NCBI GenBank assembly: GCA_014238205.1
Contig: JABABM010000007.1
Location: forward strand, 1-56,616
DNA from: Phycisphaerales bacterium
GTDB taxonomy: Bacteria; Planctomycetota; Phycisphaerae; Phycisphaerales; SM1A02
Reading direction: 5' to 3'
DNA length: 56,616 bases
Made by a program: the position numbers and the translations under genes. The notes beneath the pieces were generated by a model. The model was not told the origin of the DNA and did no database searches. It saw only the letters and a program-made list of their open reading frames with translations. Shown one piece after another: positions 19,496 through 26,881 of this stretch. Numbering within the stretch: position 1 is the stretch's first letter; each line of letters begins with the position of its first letter.

Positions 19496-20302
19496 ATGCG
19501 AAATAGAATCCAAGGCAAGCAGTTGAACCGGACCAGTGAGCATCGCGCCGCGATGCTTCGCAACATGGCAGCTGGTCTCTTTGAACACGGTTCGATCGAG
19601 ACGACGATGCCGAAGGCCAAGGCCGTTCAGCCATTCGTCGAAAAGATCATCACGCTTGCAAAGCAGGGCACGTTCAATGCCCGACGCCAGATCGAGTCGA
19701 GGTTGAATGATCGAAAGATCCATTCCTGGGTTGCCGATCCGAATGTCCCCGACAGTCGGAAGGAAAATCCGTACTTTGATCTGCCGGATGAAGGTGATAT
19801 CGCCTTCAACCGATACGGTGAAGTCAAGAAGGCTCCGCGGCTCGTTCAGCACATCATGAGTGTTGTCGGACCCCGTTTCAGTGATCGCGATGGTGGCTAT
19901 ACCAGGATCATCCGGACTGGACGACATCGCTTCGGTGATGGTGCGGATATTGTCATTCTCCAGTTTGTCGGTGCTGAAGAGGGAAGCGAAGCCGGGGGCA
20001 GTGGAGGGAGTGGCCGCCGCCGTCAAGCTGACCGGCGACAGGCGTATGCTGCGTCGCTGGGTATCGATGTGATGCCGGAACCAGAGGAAGCGGCAGCACC
20101 CGTGGAAGAAGAGGCTCAAGGAGAAGCTCCAGCAGCCGAGGAAGCTCCTGCAGAGGCAGAGGCTCCAGCAGCCGAGGAAGCTCCTGCAGATGCAGATGCA
20201 GAGGCAGAGGCTCCAGCAGCCGAGGAAGCCCCAGCCGAGGAAGAGGCTCCCGCAGCCGAGGATGCTGCTTCCGAGGATGGAGAAGAGGCCAAGGAAGGCT
20301 GA
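19496..20302 (+). CDS. rplQ: 50S ribosomal protein L17 with insertion and very long acidic tail
   Basis: 268 residues, about twice the usual 115-130. Residues 1-65 (MRNRIQGKQLNRTSEHRAAMLRNM, TTMPKAKAVQPFVEKIITLAKQG) and the segment RFSDRDGGYTRIIRTGRHRFGDGADIVILQFVG are L17. Between them about 45 extra residues (from NDRKIHSWVADP to KKAPRLVQHI) are inserted. After the core, about 105 residues follow: first Gly/Arg-rich, then a run of Ala, Glu and Pro. Last gene of the cluster, followed by a strong hairpin. L17 sits at the tunnel exit area. Confidence 0.95.
   Translation: MRNRIQGKQLNRTSEHRAAMLRNMAAGLFEHGSIETTMPKAKAVQPFVEKIITLAKQGTFNARRQIESRLNDRKIHSWVADPNVPDSRKENPYFDLPDEGDIAFNRYGEVKKAPRLVQHIMSVVGPRFSDRDGGYTRIIRTGRHRFGDGADIVILQFVGAEEGSEAGGSGGSGRRRQADRRQAYAASLGIDVMPEPEEAAAPVEEEAQGEAPAAEEAPAEAEAPAAEEAPADADAEAEAPAAEEAPAEEEAPAAEDAASEDGEEAKEG
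20107..20293 (+). repeat. rplQ: Low-complexity Ala/Glu/Pro-coding repeat in rplQ
   Basis: Imperfect tandem units of the type GCTCCAGCAGCCGAGGAA with GCAGAGGCA spacers, in frame, encoding repeated EAPAAEEAPA segments. The unit length is a multiple of three, so unit gain or loss would change tail length without a frameshift. Confidence 0.8.
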
Positions 20303-20328
20303 ACTGGCTTCACATGACGCACAGGTTC

Positions 20329-20358
20329 CACGGCCACTGTCTTGAGACAGTGGCCGTG
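20329..20358 (+). terminator. Hairpin terminator after rplQ
   Basis: A perfect 13-bp stem (CACGGCCACTGTC, 20329-20341; GACAGTGGCCGTG, 20346-20358) closed by a TTGA tetraloop, 26 bp after the rplQ stop and 45 bp before pheS. No long T-run follows (TTCATGTG), so efficiency as an intrinsic terminator is uncertain, but its position at the end of the ribosomal cluster fits. Confidence 0.75.
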
Positions 20359-20403
20359 TTCATGTGACCCCATGTCCATGCAAGGGGGGTACACTGCCGT
20401 CCG

Positions 20404-21378
20404 ATGGCCGACCCGATTGATGTTCTGGAACAGGAAGCCGTGGCAGCTCTGGAGGCGGCAGGGGATCCTGCTGCTCTGGAAGCCTGGCGGATCGAGTTCC
20501 TGGGTTCAAAAGGACGCCTGAAGGCCATGATGTCCATGATGCGTGATCTTGCTCCGGAAGAACGCCCGGTCTTTGGTGAACGCATGAATGGGGTCAAGGA
20601 GGCACTTCAAGCTGCCTTCAACGAGCGATCAACGGTTTCAATCGGTGGTCCACCGCCAATGGATCTGACCGAGCCGGGAACGAAGTCCGACCTGGGCCAA
20701 CGCCATGTCCTGACCCGGACGATTGACGAGGTAGTCGATGTCTTCAGCCGGATGGGATTCAGTGTCGAGGAGGGACCGGAAGTGGAGGATGAGTGGCACA
20801 ATTTCGTTGCGCTCAATATTCCTGAAAACCACCCGGCCCGTGATCCAGCGGACAACTTCTTTCTCGGTGATGGAAACATGCTTCGAAGCCAGACTTCAAC
20901 GGTGCAGATTCGAGTCATGGAGCATGCGCCACCTCCCCTGAAGATCATCACTTGCGGACGGGTCTATCGCCCAGACACGCATGATGCGACGCACTACAGC
21001 ATGTTCCACCAGGTCGAGGGCCTCTGCATCGACCGTGGGATCACCATGATCGACCTGAAGACGGTTCTCTTCCAGTTTGCCCGGTCCTGCTTCGGTGCTG
21101 AAGCCGAGGTTCGCATGCGTCCCAGTTTCTTTCCCTTCACGGAACCATCAGCCGAGGTTGACATGAAGATGAAGATCAAGGGCAGGTGGCAGTGGGTTGA
21201 GTTGGGCGGCTGTGGGATGGTCGATCCGAATGTCCTGGAGGCGGTCAACATCGATCCAGAGGAATGGACCGGGTACGCCTTCGGCCTTGGTATCGAGCGC
21301 ATTGCCATGCGGCGGCATGGCATTGCTGACATCCGCTGGCTGTATGAAAATGACGAACGATTTCTTCGACAGTTCTAG
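20404..21378 (+). CDS. pheS: Phenylalanine-tRNA ligase alpha subunit
   Basis: 324 residues. Class II motifs: motif 1 region LTRTIDEVVDVFSRMGFSVEEGPEVEDEWHNF, motif 2 in THDATHYSMFHQVEGL, FFPFTEPSAEVD, and motif 3 GLGIERIAMRRHGI near the C-terminus. The N-terminal coiled-coil arm that contacts tRNA is in place. It needs the beta subunit (PheT) to work; pheT normally follows but is not in this window, so it must lie elsewhere. The hairpin upstream makes an independent transcript likely. Confidence 0.97.
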   Translation: MADPIDVLEQEAVAALEAAGDPAALEAWRIEFLGSKGRLKAMMSMMRDLAPEERPVFGERMNGVKEALQAAFNERSTVSIGGPPPMDLTEPGTKSDLGQRHVLTRTIDEVVDVFSRMGFSVEEGPEVEDEWHNFVALNIPENHPARDPADNFFLGDGNMLRSQTSTVQIRVMEHAPPPLKIITCGRVYRPDTHDATHYSMFHQVEGLCIDRGITMIDLKTVLFQFARSCFGAEAEVRMRPSFFPFTEPSAEVDMKMKIKGRWQWVELGGCGMVDPNVLEAVNIDPEEWTGYAFGLGIERIAMRRHGIADIRWLYENDERFLRQF

Positions 21379-21404
21379 AACCAACCGAAACGAGGAGCAG
21401 CACG

Positions 21405-22070
21405 ATGCAAGATGAAATGACCATGTCAGCACCCGATATGGAAATGCCTTCCAAGCGGTCCTCCTGGCCGACAGTGCTTGGCATACTCGGGATTGTCCTC
21501 GCTTCCCTTGGCCTTCTTGGCGGATTCTGTGGTCTCCTCGGCGGCCTCTTCATGTCATCCCTGCTGGACATGATCGCCAGTTCGATGCCCGAGGATCAGC
21601 GGGCCGAGATGGTGGCATCCATGCCAGAGGGCGGTTACATGCTCGTCGAGGGGATTGCGGGGCTTGCCCTGGGCTTGCTGCTCCTGGTCGGATCCATCCG
21701 ACTGGTCAAGCGTCGCTCGTCATGTCGCGGGCTGCTGAATACATGGGCCATGGTCTCCGTCATCTACATCATCGCCTCCTCCACGTACCAACTCACGGTC
21801 GTCTTCCCCCAGATGCATGAGAAGATGGAGGCGGCGCAGCAGGCGATGGTCGAGGCGCAGCATCAGTCTGAATCTTCAAAGGGAGAAGCCACGAGCACGG
21901 AACACTCCTTGATGGAGACCTCCGAGCAGCAGAAGATGTCTCAGCAGTGGGGCGGTATCTTCGGCATGGGGTGCGGGATCGTCTTCAACCTCACCTTCAT
22001 CATCATCCTGCTGGTCTTCTTGAACGCCGGAAAGTACCGCACCGAGATCGAATCCTGGGATGAGGCCTGA
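21405..22070 (+). CDS. Membrane protein of unknown function
   Basis: 221 residues with four predicted membrane segments: about 24-55 (a Gly/Leu-rich pair of short helices GILGIVLASLGLLGGFCGLLGG), 78-100, 112-132 and 184-206. Between the third and fourth lies a Glu/Gln/Ser-rich, probably helical, segment with several Met and a possible coiled coil. A good Shine-Dalgarno (GAGGAG) precedes the ATG. I recognise no family. It sits between pheS and tyrS, 26 bp and 21 bp away, and is probably co-transcribed with both. Confidence 0.7.
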   Translation: MQDEMTMSAPDMEMPSKRSSWPTVLGILGIVLASLGLLGGFCGLLGGLFMSSLLDMIASSMPEDQRAEMVASMPEGGYMLVEGIAGLALGLLLLVGSIRLVKRRSSCRGLLNTWAMVSVIYIIASSTYQLTVVFPQMHEKMEAAQQAMVEAQHQSESSKGEATSTEHSLMETSEQQKMSQQWGGIFGMGCGIVFNLTFIIILLVFLNAGKYRTEIESWDEA

Positions 22071-22091
22071 CAGGCCTCCTTGGAGCACGTG

Positions 22092-23411
22092 ATGGCCTCA
22101 TTTGGCTTCCTTGATGAACTCGCCTGGCGTGGCATGCTGCACCAGACGACCGATGAGACGGGGCTCCCGTCCTTCCTGGAGACACCGGGTCGGGTGGCCT
22201 ACTGTGGGTTCGACCCCACGAACAACAGCCTGACCATCGGCAACTTCGTTGCCATGAAGCTCCTGGCCCACTGGCAGCGATGTGGACATACGCCGATCGT
22301 TCTCATGGGTGGAGGGACCGGCCTCATCGGCGACCCTTCCGGCAAGGATGCCGAGCGGCTACTGCTGGATCGTGACCAGGTCAGCCACAACATCGAGGCC
22401 TGTCGTTCCATCTTCGAGTGTGTCCTGGACTTCGACGAATCAAAGCCGAATGCGGCGCGGATCGTCGACAATGCCGACTGGCTCTGCGGGCTGGGCTACA
22501 TCGACATGCTTCGTGATGTCGGCAAGCATTTCTCGGTCAACATGATGATCCAGAAGGACTCGGTGCGTGATCGGCTTGAGAATCGCGAGCAGGGGATCAG
22601 TTACACCGAGTTCTCCTACATGATCCTGCAGGCCTACGACTTCCTGCACCTTCGAAGGGAAATGGACTGCACCGTGCAGGTTGCAGGTTCGGACCAGTAC
22701 GGAAACATCGTTGCCGGTATCGACCTGATCCGACGTGACATGATCGACTCCCCGGAGGAGGACCCCAGGGGGCATGGAATCACGGCACCCCTGTTGACCA
22801 AGTCAGATGGCACGAAGTTCGGCAAGACCGAATCCGGGGCAATCTGGCTGACAGCGGATCGAACCAGCCCATATGCGTTCCACCAGTTCTGGCTGAATGC
22901 ATCTGATGAGGATGTAGCGACCTATCTTCGCTGGTTCACCTTCCTTGACCAGGATGCCATCGAGGACATCGAGCGTCGGCATGCCGAGACGCCGCAGGAT
23001 CGACTGGCCCAGAGAACCATTGCCTCGGAAATGACGCGGCTGATGCATGGCCAGGCGGAACTTGACCGGGCAGAATCGGCAGCTGAAGCCCTCTTCAGGG
23101 GGGATGTTGCCGGCCTCGACGAGGGGCTGCTCGATGAGGTCTTCCAGGACGTGGCCCACTCGGACCATGCTCGTTCCACCCTCGAGGGCGAGGGCGTTCT
23201 GCTTGCAGACCTGTTGCCTGAAACGACGCTGGCTGCGTCCAAGCGGGAAGCCCGGGAGTTCCTTGGAAACGGCTCCGTCTCGATCAATGGATCAAAGCTG
23301 CCCGCGGACTCGGCCCTCGAGCATCGCCTGGGCATGGATGACCTGCTGCATGGGAAGACCATCCTGCTTCGTCGCGGCAAGAAGACCTGGCACGCAACAC
23401 GCTGGACATGA
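22092..23411 (+). CDS. tyrS: Tyrosine-tRNA ligase
   Basis: 439 residues from the ATG at 22092, which has GGAG in front of it. Class I synthetase: YCGFDPTNNSL leads into the position of the HIGH motif, which here reads TIGN; GGGTGLIGDPSGKD, the QVAGSDQYGN tyrosine/ATP pocket and the KFGKT version of KMSKS follow. The C-terminal S4-like RNA-binding domain contains SKREAREFLGNGSVSING. Attaches tyrosine to tRNA-Tyr in the cytosol. The HIGH variant lacks both His; see findings. It converges on ybbR with 15 bp between stops. Confidence 0.95.
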   Translation: MASFGFLDELAWRGMLHQTTDETGLPSFLETPGRVAYCGFDPTNNSLTIGNFVAMKLLAHWQRCGHTPIVLMGGGTGLIGDPSGKDAERLLLDRDQVSHNIEACRSIFECVLDFDESKPNAARIVDNADWLCGLGYIDMLRDVGKHFSVNMMIQKDSVRDRLENREQGISYTEFSYMILQAYDFLHLRREMDCTVQVAGSDQYGNIVAGIDLIRRDMIDSPEEDPRGHGITAPLLTKSDGTKFGKTESGAIWLTADRTSPYAFHQFWLNASDEDVATYLRWFTFLDQDAIEDIERRHAETPQDRLAQRTIASEMTRLMHGQAELDRAESAAEALFRGDVAGLDEGLLDEVFQDVAHSDHARSTLEGEGVLLADLLPETTLAASKREAREFLGNGSVSINGSKLPADSALEHRLGMDDLLHGKTILLRRGKKTWHATRWT

Positions 23412-23426
23412 CTTGAGGCTACCGGA

Positions 23427-24476
23427 TCAGGGTGCCTCCGGCGCAGTCGGAGGTGGTGCTGCCGCTTCGACGGAAATCTGGATCGATGGATGTGCTTCAC
23501 CCTCGACCGAGGCCGTCACTTCCTGGCCGGTCCCATCGGGAAGCAGTGCCATGAAGTAGGCAACCGGTTTCAACTCGAGTCCCTGTTCAAGTTCCAGGTT
23601 CGAGAGTGGAAGAACGGCAACGACCCGGGCCGCTGGTGGTTCCCCACCTGGACCAGGCTTAAGTTGAGCAGCTAGTTCGGTGCTGGTCTCGACCTGTACG
23701 TTCCGGAGTACGGGTTCGGTGAGCGTGATCTTGAATGCGTCAGCCGTGGCGGCATTGACAAGCAACTGGACGTACACCTTGTCCAGGTCCACGCTGCTGT
23801 ACCGGGACACGAGGCGGAAGGAAACTCTCGCATCAGCGGGAATGATGCTGACACCCTGGAAGGACGCATATTCCTCGGGAAGCTTGATTGTTGCATCGAC
23901 CGTCTTGGCGTCTCCAGGTTCCAGGTGCTGCATGTCCTTGGGATCCACGACCGCTTCAAGTGTCAGGTTCTCAGGAAGCTTGTCCGCTTCACGGCGGGGA
24001 AGGATGACCCTTGCCTCCTTCTGGGATACGACAGGATCCTGGACAAGGGACCCTTCAGGGAGTCGGGGGCGAACAGGCGCAGTGATCTCCGCAAGCTCGG
24101 TGATCTTGATCATCCTCGTCGGCGACTGGACGGAGAGAATCTTCACGCCGGTCTTGCTGACTGCGGGAAGTTCATTGAGCCGCTTGGCAAGATCGTCAAT
24201 CGAGACGATGCCTTCCTTGGCCTCCAGGCCGATTGTCAAGGTCTCGTTTTCGACGATTTCCCGAAGGCTTGAGACGGATCGGTTCGAGCCTCCAACAGCG
24301 AGGGTGACTTCGACTCGATCGGGTTCGACGGCGAAGCGATCCGGATCAGCAACTGCAAAGGCGACTCCTGCAGAGCGAAGCGTGGATTCCTGCCTGGTCA
24401 GGTCTTCAGCAAGCAGCCAGATGAGCAGCGTGACGATCGTAACCAGGATGAGTGTCGGGAAGTCCAGGCGTTTCAT
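23427..24476 (-). CDS. YbbR-domain protein (CdaR-like)
   Basis: 349 residues. One N-terminal membrane anchor (about 7-23, FPTLILVTIVTLLIWLL) and an extracytoplasmic part built from YbbR-like repeats, with VAVEPDRVEVTLAVGG-type segments and LPEGSLVQDPVVSQKEARVILP. In Firmicutes the YbbR protein CdaR binds and modulates CdaA. The gene overlaps the cdaA stop in an ATGA, so the pair is coupled exactly as in cdaA-cdaR operons. It ends in a Pro/Ala-rich tail. The name CdaR is not certain for this phylum. Confidence 0.85.
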   Translation of the reverse strand: MKRLDFPTLILVTIVTLLIWLLAEDLTRQESTLRSAGVAFAVADPDRFAVEPDRVEVTLAVGGSNRSVSSLREIVENETLTIGLEAKEGIVSIDDLAKRLNELPAVSKTGVKILSVQSPTRMIKITELAEITAPVRPRLPEGSLVQDPVVSQKEARVILPRREADKLPENLTLEAVVDPKDMQHLEPGDAKTVDATIKLPEEYASFQGVSIIPADARVSFRLVSRYSSVDLDKVYVQLLVNAATADAFKITLTEPVLRNVQVETSTELAAQLKPGPGGEPPAARVVAVLPLSNLELEQGLELKPVAYFMALLPDGTGQEVTASVEGEAHPSIQISVEAAAPPPTAPEAP

Positions 24477-25336
24477 GCTGTCGTTTCCGTGCTTGTTTCA
24501 AGATCAGTTTCGGTTGCATCCGCAGTGGAGGATGACGCCGTGGCCTGCGCATCTGCGGTCGTTCCCGGTGTCGTGCTGAGAAGTTCCTGGAGTCGTTCCC
24601 GGAACGGTTCTGGACTGATCTTCATTTCGATCTTTCCATCGACTGCAATGCCCACGCTGCCCGTCTCCTCGGAGACGATGACGACGACACTGTCACTTTC
24701 CGTTGCGATTCCAAGAGCAGCCCTGTGCCTTGAACCATAGTTGGCAGGCATCGAACCTTCCTCTGCCAGTGGAAACTGGACGCTTGCTGCAAGGATCCGG
24801 TTTCCACGAATGACGACACCCAGGTCGTGCAAGGGACTGCTTGGCCAGAAGATCGATTGCAGCAGTCGTCCACTGACAGCGGCATCGATGTGCTGTCCTC
24901 CGTCGAGGAGGCCGCCCAGTTGGACATTGCGTTCAACGGCGATGATTGCTCCGAACTGGTTCCGTGAAAGGAAGTCGACGGCCTCGGCGATGGCGTCCAC
25001 TGTTGCTTCCTGTTCACTCTGGCTGGCACGAAGAATCTTCGTCTGGCCGATGCGGATCGCCGCCTGGCGGAGTTCCGGCTGGAAGATGACGATCAGGAGG
25101 ACTGCGAGCAGTCCGACGAAGTAGTTGAGGATCAGTCTGAGCCGCTCAAAGGAGTCGGTATTCACCAGGACGAGCCAGCCGATCATCAAGATGACTCCGA
25201 GTATCCCGAGGCCTCGAATGACACCAGCTCCCCGCGTTCCCTGCAGGAATCTGAACACGAGGTATACGCCGGCCCAGATCACGGCCAATTCGAGGAGGAT
25301 CTCCCAGAAAGCGGTCTGAAATGGGTCTGGAATCAT
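24473..25336 (-). CDS. cdaA: Diadenylate cyclase CdaA
   Basis: 287 residues from the ATG at 25336, with three membrane segments (about 13-31, 40-58 and 70-86) followed by a DAC domain. The domain makes cyclic di-AMP from two ATP. Motif RHR (203-205, GSRHRAALG) is intact, but the DGA motif in SPLHDGAVII reads SPLHDLGVVI (D171, L172, G173). The tail from about 257 is Thr/Ala/Glu-rich. In-frame starts upstream reach 25396, but the later ATG gives the family N-terminus. Coupled to ybbR. Cyclic di-AMP governs potassium and osmotic balance and cell-wall homeostasis in other bacteria. Confidence 0.92.
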   Translation of the reverse strand: MIPDPFQTAFWEILLELAVIWAGVYLVFRFLQGTRGAGVIRGLGILGVILMIGWLVLVNTDSFERLRLILNYFVGLLAVLLIVIFQPELRQAAIRIGQTKILRASQSEQEATVDAIAEAVDFLSRNQFGAIIAVERNVQLGGLLDGGQHIDAAVSGRLLQSIFWPSSPLHDLGVVIRGNRILAASVQFPLAEEGSMPANYGSRHRAALGIATESDSVVVIVSEETGSVGIAVDGKIEMKISPEPFRERLQELLSTTPGTTADAQATASSSTADATETDLETSTETTA

Positions 25337-25436
25337 GAGTATCTTTTGCTCCAACGGCTCCCGATGAACAGTATAGGCTTGGTACTGCGCCAGCATCGGC
25401 CGGTGGAGTGTTCAAGCGTTGGGTATCATTGCCGGC

Positions 25437-25982
25437 ATGTCCCAATTCGGTTCCAAGTACCACATAGCCCGGGCTACGGGCGAATGTGCCGCCTCCGGGA
25501 AGCCCATCGAGCCCGGTTCCCCCTGTATTGCCGTGCTTTGCGACAATGAGGAGGGTGGATTCCAGAGGCTCGATTACTCGGTGGAAAGCTGGGAGGCGGG
25601 GGAGCGGCCCGAGCATCTCTTCAGTTTCTGGCGGACCAGGGTGCCTCAGCAGGGGGAGCGGCGGAAGGTCTTCGTTGATGACCAGGTTCTCATGGACATC
25701 TTCGAACGATTGGCTGAAGACGAGCGACCTCAGCGGCAGGCGTTCAGATATGTCCTTGGGCTGATCCTCATCAGGAAACGACTGATGCGGTATGCCGGGC
25801 GACGAAACGAGGTCGTCGAATCGGCTGAGGCAGGCGACTCCGAGCGGGAAGTCTGGGAACTTCGCCTGAAAGGTTCAGAACCGAGTGATCCCATGATCGA
25901 CCTGGTGAATCCCGGCCTGGGCGATGAAGACATCATCGAGCTCAGTGAACAACTCGGTGACGTACTGCAGGGGGATCTCTAG
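25437..25982 (+). CDS. Conserved planctomycete-type protein of unknown function
   Basis: 181 residues from the ATG at 25437. The N-terminal part, ARATGECAASGKPIEPGSPCIAVLCDNEEGG followed by FQRLDYSVESW, resembles short planctomycete proteins with a Cys-x-x-Thr-Gly-(R/K)-x-(L/I)-x-PG-(E/S) knuckle and a RxDYSxExW box; I know no function for them. The rest is a charged, mostly helical segment. No signal or membrane segment. It is transcribed away from cdaA with about 100 bp between starts, so they may share a promoter region. Confidence 0.65.
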   Translation: MSQFGSKYHIARATGECAASGKPIEPGSPCIAVLCDNEEGGFQRLDYSVESWEAGERPEHLFSFWRTRVPQQGERRKVFVDDQVLMDIFERLAEDERPQRQAFRYVLGLILIRKRLMRYAGRRNEVVESAEAGDSEREVWELRLKGSEPSDPMIDLVNPGLGDEDIIELSEQLGDVLQGDL

Positions 25983-26002
25983 TTTCCTCTTCTGTATCCA
26001 CC

Positions 26003-26881
26003 ATGAACGTTCGTTTCTTCACTATTCCAGTCGTGCTCATGTGTGTTCTTTCATGTGCTCCTGATACGGCACGGACGAACGAGGATCCAACGGGTGGACC
26101 TCCCGAATGGTCATCGGTTGAGGAAGCATGGAACAGGCGTGCCAATTCGATCGACGCGCTCCACGGTTGGGGAATTGCAGAACTGAGATGGTTGGATGAG
26201 GATGGTTCGTCCCACATGGAACAGGGGGAGCTTGACCTCTGGTACGAGGCGCCGGGTCGACTGGCGATCCGAATTTCCAAGTTCGGTGAGACATACCTCG
26301 TCTATGGGTCCAATGGCATTCACGACTGGCTCTACACAAATCAGGAAGAAGAGTTGTTGAAGTGGCCTTCAGGCCAGGAGGTCAACTTCATTCTTACTGA
26401 CACGGACATTCTCCTGGTCTCACTTGGCCTCCGCCGGCTGCCTGCAGGCAGTGGGCAGGTGACTGGCACCTGGAGCAGGAGTTACAACGCCTGGGAGTTC
26501 GACGTTGAGGGCATCTCCGGGTCTTCCATGAAGTGGTGGATTGCCGAAGGCGACGAGTATCCATCTCGAATGGGGATTACTCGTGCTGGGCATGATGTGA
26601 TGATGTGGGAAGATCAATCCCGTGCCAAGATGGTTCGACTTCCTGGAATACCTGTATTGGCCTGTCCGAACCTGCCTGGTTCGATCACCCTCCTGAGCAG
26701 GAATGGGGAAACTGAAGTCAGCCGGACACTGGTCGTCTTCCAGGGACTGACCGTCGATGTCGAGGATCAGCCGATGGATCGTGTCTTCGACGTGGATGTC
26801 ATGGAGGCTGGTCTCAAGCCCCGTTCGGTCCGCATGCTCGGGAACGAACCTGTTCAACAGCCCCAGGATTCCAAGCAGTGA
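26003..26881 (+). CDS. Predicted outer-membrane lipoprotein, LolA/LolB-like fold possible
   Basis: 292 residues. Type II signal peptide: NVRFFTIPVVLMCVLSC, with a lipobox VLSC and C18 as the lipidated residue. The mature part (WGIAELRWLDEDG, EQGELDLWYEAPGRLAIRISKFGETYLVYGSNG) has the alternating strand pattern of half-barrel lipoprotein carriers, which is only a suggestion of a LolB-like or DUF4292-like fold. The stop overlaps the next start (GTGA), so the RDD protein is coupled to it. Confidence 0.65.
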   Translation: MNVRFFTIPVVLMCVLSCAPDTARTNEDPTGGPPEWSSVEEAWNRRANSIDALHGWGIAELRWLDEDGSSHMEQGELDLWYEAPGRLAIRISKFGETYLVYGSNGIHDWLYTNQEEELLKWPSGQEVNFILTDTDILLVSLGLRRLPAGSGQVTGTWSRSYNAWEFDVEGISGSSMKWWIAEGDEYPSRMGITRAGHDVMMWEDQSRAKMVRLPGIPVLACPNLPGSITLLSRNGETEVSRTLVVFQGLTVDVEDQPMDRVFDVDVMEAGLKPRSVRMLGNEPVQQPQDSKQ

